DNA of 64,000 nucleotides from Xanthomarina sp. F2636L (GCF_026410195.1 NZ_JAPMLM010000068.1:776833-840832), one strand, 5' to 3'. Positions 1-9,399 are shown, counted from the first letter of the stretch. The notes: a model not told the origin generated them from the sequence alone. Translations and numbers: made by a program.

Positions 1-306
1 CTGTTTAGCAATTACTCGTATCCAGTAAATATTGGGAATCCTCACGAAATTACCATCAAAGATTTTGCCGAGGAAATCATTAACCTTACAGGAACAAATC
101 AAAAAGTAATTTATAAAGATTTACCAAAAGACGATCCTATGCAGAGACAACCAGACATCTCTTTAGCCAAAAAACTATTAAATTGGGAACCAAAAATAAA
201 TAGGCAAGAAGGGATGCTAAAAACATATAATTACTTTAAAGAACTAACTGAAGAGGAACTTTATAAAAGTGAACATAAAGATTTTTCTAAGCATATTAAA
301 AAATAG
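1..306 (+). CDS. NAD-dependent epimerase/dehydratase, C-terminal end (UDP-glucuronate decarboxylase-like), 5' truncated by the window
   Basis: The window opens inside this gene; frame 1 is open from base 1 to a TAG at 304-306, giving 101 residues. The stretch DDPMQRQPDISLAKKLLNWEP matches the C-terminal region of extended short-chain dehydrogenases of the UDP-glucuronate decarboxylase/UDP-glucose epimerase type, where a DPxxRxPDIxxAxxxLGWxP motif closes the substrate domain. The catalytic YxxxK and Rossmann GxxGxxG motifs would lie before the window. By family it makes a nucleotide sugar in the cytoplasm for surface polysaccharide. The stop overlaps the GTG start of the next gene (TAGTG), so the two are translationally coupled. 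The exact substrate cannot be read from this fragment; a dTDP-glucose dehydratase relative is possible. Confidence 0.8.
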   Translation: MFSNYSYPVNIGNPHEITIKDFAEEIINLTGTNQKVIYKDLPKDDPMQRQPDISLAKKLLNWEPKINRQEGMLKTYNYFKELTEEELYKSEHKDFSKHIKK

Positions 307-1664
307 TGACTGCATTTAAACAAGGTAGATATTCAGGTTATATAAAGTACATTTCATACTTAATTGATTTAAGTATTATAAATGGGCTTGCTTTATTGTA
401 CTTTTTTAAAACTGTAAACCCTATAGTATTTGTTTTGTTAATTTCAAGTGCTTGGATTGTTTTATCTATTTATTCCAAATTTTATGAAGTTTATAGATAT
501 TCTAGAGAAATAAATATAGCTTCCTTAATATTAAAACAGTTGGTTTTATTTACCTTACTCATGCTTGCTTTTTCGGGGTTTAATCATGAATTAGATATAA
601 AACCTGCAACTATAATTAAGTACACATTAACCACTCTTTTTTTAATTGGAGTTTTTAAATTTACACTGTATTATTTACTTCAAAAATATAGATCTTCTTT
701 TGGTGGAAATTACAGGATTACAGCGATAATAGGAAAAAATAAACAGACTACTGCTTTAGAAAGTTTTTTTAATAATAATCCAGAGTATGGATATATACAC
801 AAAAAAACTTTTAATTTAAAAGATAAAGAGTCCTTTAGCTTAGAATCGTGTTTTAATTTTATAATTAAAGAGTCTATTGACGAAATATATTGTTCTGTTT
901 CGGAGCTTTCAAATTCTCAAGTACATAAAATTATAGATTTTGCAGATAATAATTTGAAGATTCTCAAATTCTTACCCGACAATAAAGATATTCACTCCAA
1001 AAAATTGAAATATGAATATTACGATTACATACCCATACTTTCCTTAAGAAACATTCCTTTAGAAGATTCTGTAAATCAGTTTGTAAAAAGATCGTTCGAT
1101 ATACTTTTTTCATCTTTAGTTATTGTTTTTCTTTTATCATGGCTAACGCCTTTAATTGCTTTGCTAATTAAAATAGAATCCAGAGGCCCAGTATTTTTTA
1201 AACAATCTAGAAATGGGTTTAATTATAAAGAGTTCGATTGTTATAAGTTTCGCTCCATGATGCCAAACAAAGATGCGCATTTATATCAAGCTACAAAAAA
1301 TGATCAGCGAGTAACAAAAGTGGGTAAATTTATAAGAAAAACTAGTATTGACGAATTGCCACAATTCTTTAATGTGCTTTTTGGAGATATGTCTGTGGTT
1401 GGGCCTAGACCACATATGGTTAGTCATACTAATATGTATGCAAAGAAAATCGACAAATTTATGGTGAGACACTTTGTAAAACCTGGGATTACTGGTTTAG
1501 CTCAAATAAGTGGTTTTAGAGGCGAGGTAGAAACAGATAAAGATATAATAGGTCGTGTTAAATACGATATTTTCTATATTGAAAGTTGGTCACTTTTATT
1601 AGATCTTAAAATAATTCTAAAAACCTTCTTAAATGCTGTAAAAGGTGAAGATAAAGCGTATTAA
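306..1664 (+). CDS. Exopolysaccharide biosynthesis polyprenyl glycosylphosphotransferase
   Basis: A 452-residue membrane enzyme that by family transfers a sugar-1-phosphate from a UDP-sugar to undecaprenyl phosphate, the first step of repeat-unit assembly for capsule or exopolysaccharide. Hydrophobic segments at about residues 15-130 form the N-terminal membrane domain, followed by a soluble CoA-binding-like domain to about 250 and a further membrane helix at about 262-290. The C-terminal bacterial sugar transferase domain shows FKQSRNGFN, YKFRSM, the catalytic-region SIDELPQFFNV, VVGPRPHM and KPGITGLAQISG. The start is GTG at 306, overlapping the previous stop by one base. It converges with the minus-strand glycosyltransferase, overlapping by 4 bases. 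Length is normal for the WbaP/EpsE-like group. Confidence 0.92.
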   Translation: MTAFKQGRYSGYIKYISYLIDLSIINGLALLYFFKTVNPIVFVLLISSAWIVLSIYSKFYEVYRYSREINIASLILKQLVLFTLLMLAFSGFNHELDIKPATIIKYTLTTLFLIGVFKFTLYYLLQKYRSSFGGNYRITAIIGKNKQTTALESFFNNNPEYGYIHKKTFNLKDKESFSLESCFNFIIKESIDEIYCSVSELSNSQVHKIIDFADNNLKILKFLPDNKDIHSKKLKYEYYDYIPILSLRNIPLEDSVNQFVKRSFDILFSSLVIVFLLSWLTPLIALLIKIESRGPVFFKQSRNGFNYKEFDCYKFRSMMPNKDAHLYQATKNDQRVTKVGKFIRKTSIDELPQFFNVLFGDMSVVGPRPHMVSHTNMYAKKIDKFMVRHFVKPGITGLAQISGFRGEVETDKDIIGRVKYDIFYIESWSLLLDLKIILKTFLNAVKGEDKAY

Positions 1665-2824
1665 AGAATACTTTTTAGATTGCTTAACTGTCTATCGAAA
1701 TTGAATTCTTTTAAAGCAGTTTTCTGTATTTTTTCTTTTAACTCCAAGTTCAAATTTAATTTTTTGATAGTTGAAATTCTTAAGTTTAAAGCTTCGTAAT
1801 TGCCTGCTTCTGCAATCCAGCCTAATTGATGAATCTTAATGATGTCCTCGCCTTCACCTCCACCAAAATAGAGCATAGGTAAGCCTAATCTGGCATATTC
1901 AAATATTTTTGAAGGGACAGATCCATAAATTCTATTTAGTAAAGGAATAATGGTTAAATCGTATTTTAAAAGTTCCTTATGAAGTTCTTTTCGCGAAACT
2001 TCACCATGATAAATAATAGGTAGTTCAGGATGATTAGAAATAAAGGTTTCAATTTTGGTTTGCTCTGCTCCTCGGCCATAAATATGAAACTCTAAGTTAG
2101 AATAATCCAATTGTTCACATAACTTATAAATGCCTTGAGCAATGCCAAGCAAACCAGCATAAACCATTTTTATGTTTCCTTCAGACGAAGTTGTACTTCC
2201 TAATTTTGGGACTTCAAAATTTGGATAATTTCTATATAAATAAGTTTCTTTATTTGGAAATAGAGACTTTATATGAGTTGTAATCTCTTCGCTCTGACCT
2301 AAAACAAGGTCAGCTTTTTTATAGTTAAAACGCTCAATTTTTTCTAACACTTTGTAGGTGAAACTCTTTTTTAGAGCACCTAATTCCAGTCCAGCTATGG
2401 GCCACAAATCACTCACATTTAAAATAAGCTTTCTGTTTTTCGATCTCAAAAAAAACATGTTTGTAAAAGCAACTAATAAAGGTGGAGATTGTACAATAAC
2501 TGTTTGTGGAATCTTATTCCAGATAAAAAACCATATCAGACTAAAGCTATAAGAAAACATAGCAAACAAACGCAAAAATTTATTACTAGAGTTACTTGCA
2601 TAAAGCCATAATCTATGAATAGTTATATTGTTTTCAATAGTTGTACACTTAAATTTCCCTTTATACTCTTTAAAGATTTTTCCAGTAGGATAATTTGGTA
2701 GAGGAGTAATAACAGAAATATCTATTTTCTCCTTTTGTAAACCTTCAGCTAAATGAAACATCCTATTGGATGCAGCTCCAGTTTCTGGTGGGAAATAACT
2801 AGTTATTATTAAAACCTCTTTCAC
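1661..2824 (-). CDS. Glycosyltransferase family 4, WbuB-like
   Basis: A 387-residue GT-B fold glycosyltransferase. The N-terminal motif SYFPPETGAASNR is characteristic of WbuB/WcaI-type GT4 enzymes that add a sugar to a lipid-linked intermediate of O-antigen or capsule. The C-terminal half carries the nucleotide-sugar site: VYAGLLGIAQG, HIYGRGAE, and the SVPSKIFEYARLGLP segment, whose E in KxFEY fits the donor-binding glutamate. A short hydrophobic stretch near residues 95-105 suggests membrane association. It is the last gene of a minus-strand operon; its start overlaps the wecB stop by one base. The acceptor and donor sugars cannot be assigned, although the adjacent UDP-GlcNAc 2-epimerase makes a ManNAc-type donor plausible. 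Confidence 0.88.
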   Translation of the reverse strand: MKEVLIITSYFPPETGAASNRMFHLAEGLQKEKIDISVITPLPNYPTGKIFKEYKGKFKCTTIENNITIHRLWLYASNSSNKFLRLFAMFSYSFSLIWFFIWNKIPQTVIVQSPPLLVAFTNMFFLRSKNRKLILNVSDLWPIAGLELGALKKSFTYKVLEKIERFNYKKADLVLGQSEEITTHIKSLFPNKETYLYRNYPNFEVPKLGSTTSSEGNIKMVYAGLLGIAQGIYKLCEQLDYSNLEFHIYGRGAEQTKIETFISNHPELPIIYHGEVSRKELHKELLKYDLTIIPLLNRIYGSVPSKIFEYARLGLPMLYFGGGEGEDIIKIHQLGWIAEAGNYEALNLRISTIKKLNLNLELKEKIQKTALKEFNFDRQLSNLKSIL

Positions 2825-3918
2825 TATAATTGGTAAATTTCTATTAAATGACTTACAATTCTTAGAGCAGATTTACCATCCCATAATTTAGGAACTTGAC
2901 CTTGTTTCCAACTTCCAGAGTATAATTTATTAAAAGCTTCAGATATTTTTTCAAAATCGTTTCCCACCAATACATTGGTTCCAATTTCACATGTTTCAGG
3001 TCTTTCGGTTGAATCTCTAAGTGTAATACATGGCACATTCATAATGGTTGTTTCTTCAGTAATACCTCCTGAATCTGTTAATACAACCTTTGCATGTTTT
3101 ACTAAATAATTGAATTCTAAATATCCCAAGGGTTTAACATAATGCAGATTTTCAAAATGTAAGTTTAAGCCTTGTAATAACTTTTTGGTTCTTGGATGTA
3201 CTGGGAAAATTATTGGGAAGTCTGTTCCTAACTCGACAATTTTAGTAATCAGTTTTTTAAGTTGAAGTTCTTCATCTACATTACTTGGTCTATGAAGCGT
3301 CATAACAAAATAATCCTTCTCTTTTAAGCGTAAATCTCTCCAAAGATTTGGTTCTTTAAAACGATTTTCATTTTTACGGAGGGTGTCAATCATTACATTT
3401 CCAACAAAGAATATGTTGTTTTTAGATACTCCAAGTTTTTCTAAATTACTATTGGCATAGTTTGAGGTTGTAAAAAAATAATCAGTTAAGCTGTCGGTTA
3501 CAATTCTATTTATTTCTTCAGGCATATTCATATCTCCCGAACGTATCCCAGCCTCTACATGCGCTACTTTTACACCAGTTTTTTTGGCTACTATGGTACA
3601 AGCCATGGTTGAGGTAACATCTCCAACTACCATTACCAAATCGCACGGGTTGTGTTGTAATTCTTTTTCAAAACCAATCATTATGGCAGCTGTTTGCTCG
3701 GCTTGTGTACCACTTTTAACCTCTAAATTGGTGTCAGGAAATGGAATGTTTAATTCTTCAAAAAAGGTGTCGCTCAAATTCTTATCGTAGTGTTGACCTG
3801 TATGAATAAGTCTAAAAGAGATATCAAAACCTTCTGATATTTTTTGTTTAATGGCCTCAATAATTGGAGCTATTTTCATAAAATTTGGTCGTGCACCTGC
3901 AACTATGGTAATATTCAT
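2824..3918 (-). CDS. wecB: UDP-N-acetylglucosamine 2-epimerase (non-hydrolysing)
   Basis: A 364-residue cytoplasmic enzyme interconverting UDP-GlcNAc and UDP-ManNAc for surface polysaccharide. Family motifs are clear: GARPNFMKIAPI and TGQHYDKNLSD near the N terminus, VVGDVTST, the HVEAGIRSGDMNMPEEINR block with the catalytic-region Asp and Glu residues, and DSGGITEE followed by TLRDSTERPE in the C-terminal UDP-binding half. Length is typical. The start overlaps the capK-like gene by 4 bases (ATGA) and the stop overlaps the downstream glycosyltransferase, so the three genes form a tight operon read on the minus strand. Confidence 0.95.
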   Translation of the reverse strand: MNITIVAGARPNFMKIAPIIEAIKQKISEGFDISFRLIHTGQHYDKNLSDTFFEELNIPFPDTNLEVKSGTQAEQTAAIMIGFEKELQHNPCDLVMVVGDVTSTMACTIVAKKTGVKVAHVEAGIRSGDMNMPEEINRIVTDSLTDYFFTTSNYANSNLEKLGVSKNNIFFVGNVMIDTLRKNENRFKEPNLWRDLRLKEKDYFVMTLHRPSNVDEELQLKKLITKIVELGTDFPIIFPVHPRTKKLLQGLNLHFENLHYVKPLGYLEFNYLVKHAKVVLTDSGGITEETTIMNVPCITLRDSTERPETCEIGTNVLVGNDFEKISEAFNKLYSGSWKQGQVPKLWDGKSALRIVSHLIEIYQL

Positions 3919-5267
3919 TCGGTTTCTTTTAATAAGGATGAAAATTGTTTCAATTTACCACTTTTTGAACGTTCTAATCGATTTAGTCGTTCAAAATTAA
4001 CTTGAAGACCTTTTTCTAAATAATGCTCCATTTCATTCGAAATAAGTGTCATTTTTTCTGGAGAAAGCACTTTTGTACTAACATACTTTATAATAAAAGT
4101 ATCTTTTTTGTGTTGCTCTATTATAAATTCCTTTACATGTCCATCGTCTTCAATAATACTTTTTGTGATATAGTAAAAAGTTAAACCTGCAGCTTTTTTT
4201 CCACTTGGTAAGATTGCCATGTCGTTAGTTCTTCCAATAAGTTTTTCTAAAATAGGCTTTTTAGATGTGCTTTGTTTTGAAAGAATACCAATATCTCCAA
4301 TATCATATCTAATAAATGGATGCGCTTTGTTGTAAAATGAGGTAATGACAATTCTTCCCTCTTCACCATGAGGTAATATTTTATTGTTGTCATCTAAAAT
4401 TTCTACGAATAATGTTTCACTAGTAACCTGCCATTCATTTTTAAGATTTTGGAAAGCAATAATATCAAGTTCAGAAGCACCATATTCGTTAATTACAGGA
4501 ATTCCAAATTGCAACTCCATGAGTTTCTTATCATCTTCAAAAAGCATTTCAGAGGTAACAATGCATGCTTTCAAACTAGAACAAACTTGTTTTAATAGCA
4601 TATTTTTTTTCTGAAGAAACTTTGCAAATTGAACAAGAGAACTTGTATATCCGTTGATATAATCGAATTTGGTCGATTTAAATTTTTCTAAATAGCCATG
4701 AAACGCTTTATCGCTTAAATCAAATACAGAAAATCTATAGCGCTTGCTTAGAGCATCTTTAAAACGTTCTTTATAATATCCTTTCCTATCTAAGGGAATA
4801 CCGTAAAATCGCGCTTGTTTGGAACTATTAAAATCTAAGTGATACCAACCAAACCTATCTTTAATAAGTGCCCAGGTTAAAGCATGACAAAACTTGTCTT
4901 TAGCAAATACAAAGGGATTTCCAGAAGAGCCAGACGTCTTGTTGATATAAACGTTTTTACGAGTAAAATTTATAGATAGACGCTCATCTAACGACTGTTG
5001 TAAATCGCGTTTAGTCATAATTGGAATGGAATTCCAATCTAAAGGATTAACATGTTTTGCAAGTTGTTTATAAAATGGTGTCTCTTTTAAATGATGACTA
5101 ACAATGGCTTGCTTTTTTTCGATAATATGAGCTTCAAATTCTATATCTGACTTTTTTTGAATCTCTCGTAAAGCAATTTCAGCCTCCTTAATTGGAAAGC
5201 CATTGAGTTTTAAAGAAAGATCGAATAAATTCAAAACAGAAAAACATATTTTCTGTAAAGTAAACAA
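3915..5267 (-). CDS. CapK-like phenylacetate-CoA ligase/adenylate-forming family protein
   Basis: A 450-residue member of the ANL-related group annotated as phenylacetate-CoA ligase, CoF390 synthetase or CapK. The phosphate-binding loop is visible as NKTSGSSGNPF near residue 110, with EYGASE as the adenine-contact motif near residue 255, YDIGDIG near 325 and LIGRTND near 345. In polysaccharide clusters such proteins are common but their reaction is rarely known; activation of an acyl or amino acid substituent for the glycan is an inference. It is first in the minus-strand operon with wecB and the GT4 gene, and it is divergent from purD with about 55 bases between start codons. Confidence 0.82.
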   Translation of the reverse strand: MFTLQKICFSVLNLFDLSLKLNGFPIKEAEIALREIQKKSDIEFEAHIIEKKQAIVSHHLKETPFYKQLAKHVNPLDWNSIPIMTKRDLQQSLDERLSINFTRKNVYINKTSGSSGNPFVFAKDKFCHALTWALIKDRFGWYHLDFNSSKQARFYGIPLDRKGYYKERFKDALSKRYRFSVFDLSDKAFHGYLEKFKSTKFDYINGYTSSLVQFAKFLQKKNMLLKQVCSSLKACIVTSEMLFEDDKKLMELQFGIPVINEYGASELDIIAFQNLKNEWQVTSETLFVEILDDNNKILPHGEEGRIVITSFYNKAHPFIRYDIGDIGILSKQSTSKKPILEKLIGRTNDMAILPSGKKAAGLTFYYITKSIIEDDGHVKEFIIEQHKKDTFIIKYVSTKVLSPEKMTLISNEMEHYLEKGLQVNFERLNRLERSKSGKLKQFSSLLKETE

Positions 5268-5297
5268 AAATTATTCGTGTATTCGAAGCATTAGTTT

Positions 5298-5305
5298 TAT
5301 TTTTG
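5298..5305 (+). promoter_or_regulatory. Probable -7 element of the purD promoter
   Basis: TATTTTTG fits the Bacteroidota TAnnTTTG -7 consensus and sits 17 bases before the purD ATG. Only a weak -33 match (TTCG at 5274-5277) lies at the right distance. The position supports the downstream ATG at 5323 rather than the longer upstream reading. Confidence 0.45.
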
Positions 5306-5322
5306 TGCAAACAACTCACAAC

Positions 5323-6594
5323 ATGAACATTTTAATTCTTGGCTCTGGTGGTAGAGAGCATACATTTGCTTGGAAAATAGCTCAAAGCCCTCTATGTAAT
5401 TCAATTTACGTGGCTCCGGGTAACTCTGGAACAGCTCAGATTGCAAATAATTTGGATATTAAAGTAACCGATTTCCAAGCTATTAAAAAGGCTGTTTTGG
5501 AATATCAAATTCAAATGGTCGTGGTTGGCCCAGAAGACCCTTTAGTACAAGGCGTTCACGATTTCTTTTTAAAGGATGAAGACATTAAGCATGTTTCTGT
5601 TATTGGACCTCAAAAAGCGGCCGCCAAATTAGAAGGCAGTAAAGAATTTGCTAAAGAATTTTTAGCACGTCATAACATTCCTACAGCTGCATACCAGAGC
5701 TTTGACTCCTCCAATGTGGAAGAAGGTTATGCCTTTTTAGAAACCTTAAAGCCACCTTATGTATTGAAAGCAGATGGACTTGCAGCAGGAAAAGGTGTGC
5801 TGATTTTAAACGATTTAAACGAAGCCAAAACCGAATTGAAAAGTATGTTAATAGATGCTAAATTTGGCGAAGCTAGCAACAAAGTAGTAATCGAGGAATT
5901 TTTAGATGGAATCGAGCTAAGTTGTTTTGTTCTAACAGATGGGGAGAATTATAAAATATTACCTACTGCAAAAGATTATAAACGTATTGGTGAAGGTGAT
6001 ACAGGCTTAAATACTGGTGGCATGGGAGCTGTTTCTCCAGTACCTTTTGCTACTGATGACTTTTTAAATAAAATTGAAGAACGCGTTGTAAAACCAACTA
6101 TTGAAGGTTTAAAAAAAGACGATTTACCATACAAAGGTTTTGTGTTTATAGGCTTAATTAAAGTAGGAGACCACCCAAAAGTAATTGAATACAATGTTCG
6201 AATGGGAGATCCTGAAACTGAAGTAGTTTTACCAAGACTAAAAACAGATTTGGTTGAAATATTTAAAGCCATAGCCAATCAAACACTTGATAAGATAGAC
6301 ATTGAAATAGATCCACGAGCAGCCACAACGGTCATGTTAGTATCTGGTGGTTATCCAGAAGCCTATGAAAAAGGAAAAGAAATTACAGGTTTAGAACATG
6401 TTATAGATTCCATCCCGTTTCATGCTGGCGCCATAAATAAAAATGGAAAAATTATAACGTCGGGAGGTAGAGTTATGGCAATTACTTCTTTTGGTGATAC
6501 GTATGAAGAAGCCATAAAAAAATCTTATCAAAACATAGAAAAACTACATTTTGATAAGATGAATTATCGAAAAGATATTGGTTTCGATTTATAA
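5323..6594 (+). CDS. purD: Phosphoribosylamine-glycine ligase (GAR synthetase)
   Basis: A cytoplasmic purine-synthesis enzyme that ligates phosphoribosylamine and glycine using ATP. The chosen ATG at 5323 starts MNILILGSGGREH, the universal PurD N terminus, and gives 423 residues, the normal length. The open frame extends upstream to 5203 but that extension overlaps the divergent gene's coding region and the promoter. ATP-grasp features follow: VVGPEDPL near residue 69, LKADGLAAGKGV near 145, EEFLDGIELS near 193, NTGGMGAVSP near 227 and EYNVRMGDPE near 287. It converges with the small DUF6341-type gene, overlapping by 6 bases. Confidence 0.97.
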   Translation: MNILILGSGGREHTFAWKIAQSPLCNSIYVAPGNSGTAQIANNLDIKVTDFQAIKKAVLEYQIQMVVVGPEDPLVQGVHDFFLKDEDIKHVSVIGPQKAAAKLEGSKEFAKEFLARHNIPTAAYQSFDSSNVEEGYAFLETLKPPYVLKADGLAAGKGVLILNDLNEAKTELKSMLIDAKFGEASNKVVIEEFLDGIELSCFVLTDGENYKILPTAKDYKRIGEGDTGLNTGGMGAVSPVPFATDDFLNKIEERVVKPTIEGLKKDDLPYKGFVFIGLIKVGDHPKVIEYNVRMGDPETEVVLPRLKTDLVEIFKAIANQTLDKIDIEIDPRAATTVMLVSGGYPEAYEKGKEITGLEHVIDSIPFHAGAINKNGKIITSGGRVMAITSFGDTYEEAIKKSYQNIEKLHFDKMNYRKDIGFDL

Positions 6595-6816
6595 GTAAGA
6601 ATGAGATGTAATGCTTTTATCATCATCGTTTGAGTCATTATATCCTTTTAATTGTTTCATCCAATATAAAAAGGCTACAAAACCAACAATAATAAATAAC
6701 CAAGAAACAGCATTTGCTGCAAACCAACTCTCTAATTCTAATGCTCTTAAAGCGTCAAATGGAGCAAATAATATATCTACAAATAAATCTTGAATGGCGT
6801 AAAAAAAGTCTTTCAT
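6589..6816 (-). CDS. Small membrane protein, DUF6341-like
   Basis: A 75-residue protein with one clear membrane segment (about residues 33-53) and a charged tail ending DDKSITSHSYL. The layout MKDFFYAIQDLF, then APFDALRALELESWFAAN, then a helix, resembles the short flavobacterial family DUF6341, which commonly sits beside a DUF6427 gene and upp, as here. The family name is from memory and the function is unknown. The stop overlaps the end of purD by 6 bases on the opposite strand. Confidence 0.75.
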   Translation of the reverse strand: MKDFFYAIQDLFVDILFAPFDALRALELESWFAANAVSWLFIIVGFVAFLYWMKQLKGYNDSNDDDKSITSHSYL

Positions 6817-6980
6817 TTTATATAAATTTTAGGCTCAATAAGAGCTTATAAGGTATTATCAATATATTTACCTTACAAAATTACATATTTTTTCAATCTA
6901 AATCTGAATAAATAGGAAAGAAAGTTAGTAATTTACTTTTACTTATTAATTTCAGAAGAAAATTTTAAACAAATCAATAC

Positions 6981-7907
6981 ATGATTTCTAGTTTTTTTAG
7001 CAGAGCAAAACCTATTCATTTTGTAGCAGTAACTTTGTTGCTGTTAATTGCTTTTACAATAACTAAAGTCTATAGCATAAAGGAAACAGTCGATGTTTTT
7101 CTAATACTTAAACAAATATCCCTTTTTGTTATTTGTGTTTTATCAATTTTCGTTTTCGATTTTTTATCTGGAAAAAACGACTTGACCAAAAGTAATAGTT
7201 ACAAAATATTGTTTTTCAGCTTGTTTATGGTCATGATGCCACAAACATTTTTAAATTCTAAGCTTTTAATAGCAAACCTCTTTATTTTATTTGCTTTAAG
7301 ACGAATTATCAGCATTAGAACCATGAAACATGTTAATAAAAAAGTGTTTGATGCAGCTTTTTGGATTAGCCTTGCTACGCTGTTAAGCTTTTGGGCATCA
7401 CTTTTTTATATTTTAATATTTGCAGCTCTTTTATTATATACTATAGCCGATGTTAAAAATTGGATCATTCCATTTGTTGGAATTTTAACAGTAGCTATCA
7501 TAAGTTTTTGTTTTTTACTGTTAACAAATACAGATGTAATGGGTTACTTTTCTAATATAAATACAGATATAAGTTTCGATTTTAGCATGTTAAATACAAC
7601 TCAGATTGTAATCTCCGCTACTGTTATTTTATCTTATTTTGCTTGGGCAGTCGTATTTTTTATTATCAATATAAAAACAAAGTCTAGAAGCTACAAACCA
7701 TCATACATATTAGTGCTTTTAGCTGCATTGATAGCTATTACCGTTATCGTAATTTCACCTGAAAAAACAGGTGCAGAATTTATTTTCTTATTTGCTCCAT
7801 TGTCAATTATTATGGCAAACTATTTAGAAATTATATCTGAAAATTGGTTTAAAGAAATTTTAATATGGGTACTAATTCTTGTGCCAGTAATTAATTTAGT
7901 TCTGTAA
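6981..7907 (+). CDS. DUF6427-like multi-pass membrane protein
   Basis: A 308-residue hydrophobic protein with about nine predicted membrane segments spread over its whole length and no soluble domain. It starts MISSFFSRAKPIHF, which resembles flavobacterial DUF6427 proteins. It is divergent from the small DUF6341-like gene (164 bases apart) and its last 12 bases overlap the convergent upp gene. The conserved neighbourhood of purD, DUF6341, DUF6427 and upp suggests a link with nucleobase metabolism or transport, but this is inference; no transporter motif is recognisable. Confidence 0.75.
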   Translation: MISSFFSRAKPIHFVAVTLLLLIAFTITKVYSIKETVDVFLILKQISLFVICVLSIFVFDFLSGKNDLTKSNSYKILFFSLFMVMMPQTFLNSKLLIANLFILFALRRIISIRTMKHVNKKVFDAAFWISLATLLSFWASLFYILIFAALLLYTIADVKNWIIPFVGILTVAIISFCFLLLTNTDVMGYFSNINTDISFDFSMLNTTQIVISATVILSYFAWAVVFFIINIKTKSRSYKPSYILVLLAALIAITVIVISPEKTGAEFIFLFAPLSIIMANYLEIISENWFKEILIWVLILVPVINLVL

Positions 7908-8555
7908 TTTTTCACCAAAAGCTAAGTCGCCAGCATCTCCTAAACCAGGAATAATATAGCCTTTTTCATTGAGTTTCTCATCTACTGTAGCAACCCATAA
8001 ATGCGTATCCTTTTCAAAATAGTTTTCTATAAAGTCAATTCCTTCCTGTGCAGCAATAACACTTACTAGATGAATGTTTTTAGGGGTTCCAAAAGGCTTT
8101 AAAGCTTCAAAAGTGGCCACCATAGATTGTCCAGTTGCAAGCATAGGATCTGCTAAAATTAAGGTTTTGTTTTCTAAATTTGGACAAGCCAGATACTCTA
8201 CGATGATTTCAAAATTCTCAGGCTTTTCTTTATGATGTCTGTATGCTGAAATAAACGCATTTTCAGCTTTATCAAAATAATTCAATAGTCCGTTGTGTAA
8301 AGGAACTCCTGCTCTTAGTATAGAACAAAGTACCACATCGTTATTTATGGTTTCTAGTTCGCAAATACCTAATGGCGTTGTTATAGTTGTAGGTTTATAG
8401 CTTAACGTCTTGCTTAATTCGTAACCTAAAATTTCGCCAATACGTTCAATATTTCTTCGAAAACGCATGCTATCTTTTTGAATGTTAACATCTCGCATTT
8501 CTGCTATAAATGTATTTAATATGGTTTGTTTATCTGAAAAGTTATGAATATACAT
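7896..8555 (-). CDS. upp: Uracil phosphoribosyltransferase
   Basis: A 219-residue cytoplasmic salvage enzyme converting uracil and PRPP to UMP. The PRPP-binding loop ILADPMLATGQS lies near residues 131-142, and the uracil-binding C-terminal region reads YIIPGLGDAGDLAFG, both diagnostic of UPRT. SILRAGVPL near residue 80 is the other conserved block. Length is slightly above the usual 208-216. It overlaps the convergent DUF6427-like gene by 12 bases and is divergent from the DUF4254 gene. Confidence 0.95.
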   Translation of the reverse strand: MYIHNFSDKQTILNTFIAEMRDVNIQKDSMRFRRNIERIGEILGYELSKTLSYKPTTITTPLGICELETINNDVVLCSILRAGVPLHNGLLNYFDKAENAFISAYRHHKEKPENFEIIVEYLACPNLENKTLILADPMLATGQSMVATFEALKPFGTPKNIHLVSVIAAQEGIDFIENYFEKDTHLWVATVDEKLNEKGYIIPGLGDAGDLAFGEKLQN

Positions 8556-8690
8556 ATCTGTACTAATTTATTGAGTGGTAAAGTTAATTAATTAGGCTTA
8601 TATTTACGTTTGTAATTTCTAAATTTAATATAATGTGAACGGGAATCTACATTCCTTAGGCTTTAAAAATATTTTAGCTAAAAAATTATG

Positions 8691-8698
8691 TAGATTTG
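8691..8698 (+). promoter_or_regulatory. Probable -7 element for the DUF4254 gene
   Basis: TAGATTTG matches TAnnTTTG and lies 20 bases before the ATG at 8719. A second match, TACGTTTG, lies at 8605-8612. Both are on the plus strand, and the nearer one argues that the in-frame GTG at 8635 is not the real start. Confidence 0.4.
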
Positions 8699-8718
8699 TG
8701 TTTAATAAAATAAAAATC

Positions 8719-9327
8719 ATGTTTACAGACAAAGCCAATAAAATTTTCCAAGACGTTATCGAAAAATACCATGTTATAAACACAGTCGACCAACCTTTTG
8801 AAAATCCGTATAACAAAGAAACTCATTTATTAGAACATTTACTTTATAGAAAGAGTTGGATTGATACGGTTCAATGGCATTACGAAGATATTATTCGCGA
8901 TCCACAAATAGATCCTGTTGCTGCTTTAAAACTGAAACGTCAGATTGATGCTTCAAATCAAGACAGAACAGATATGGTAGAATATATTGATAGCTATTTT
9001 CTTGAAAAATATAAACATGTAACACCTAAAGCTGATGCCACTATCAATACAGAAAGTCCTGCTTGGGGAATTGACAGATTGTCTATTTTGGCTTTAAAAG
9101 TATATCATATGAATGAAGAAGCTACGCGTACAGATGCTTCTGATGAACATATTGCTGCTTGTAAAAAGAAACTAGATGTTTTGTTGGAACAACGTGTAGA
9201 TTTATCAACAGCTATCGATACCTTGTTAAGCGATATTGAAAAAGGCGATAAATACATGAAAGTGTACAAACAAATGAAAATGTACAACGACGACGAGCTA
9301 AATCCAGTGCTTCGTTCGCAAAAATAA
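8719..9327 (+). CDS. DUF4254 domain protein
   Basis: A 202-residue soluble, mostly helical protein, with residues 1-195 matching my memory of the DUF4254 family (WHYEDIIRDP, LKRQIDASNQDRTD, ESPAWGIDRLSILALK). The frame can be extended to a GTG at 8635, but ATG at 8719 is preferred because it gives the family-like N terminus and follows a good promoter element. It is followed after 72 bases by a GT9 glycosyltransferase, a pairing common in Flavobacteriia, which suggests a role in lipopolysaccharide assembly. The biochemical function is unknown. Confidence 0.85.
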   Translation: MFTDKANKIFQDVIEKYHVINTVDQPFENPYNKETHLLEHLLYRKSWIDTVQWHYEDIIRDPQIDPVAALKLKRQIDASNQDRTDMVEYIDSYFLEKYKHVTPKADATINTESPAWGIDRLSILALKVYHMNEEATRTDASDEHIAACKKKLDVLLEQRVDLSTAIDTLLSDIEKGDKYMKVYKQMKMYNDDELNPVLRSQK

Positions 9328-9328
9328 A

Positions 9329-9387
9329 TGTCATTCAGAACGAAGTGAAGAATCAAATAGATATTTCTACTGCGCTCAATATGACAT
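9329..9387 (+). repeat. Dispersed TGTCATTC repeat with short inverted ends
   Basis: The 59-base spacer between the DUF4254 and GT9 genes begins TGTCATTCAGAACGAAGTGA and ends ATATGACA, so its termini are short inverted repeats. Related starts are seen at 30048 and 33295 in this window. It has the look of a small non-coding REP-like unit. Confidence 0.5.
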
Positions 9388-9399
9388 TACGTTTGTTCT

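Noticed and set aside
5203..5322. Upstream extension of purD by 40 codons
   Set aside because: It overlaps the divergent CapK-like coding region and the promoter, and PurD proteins start at MNILILGSGGREH.
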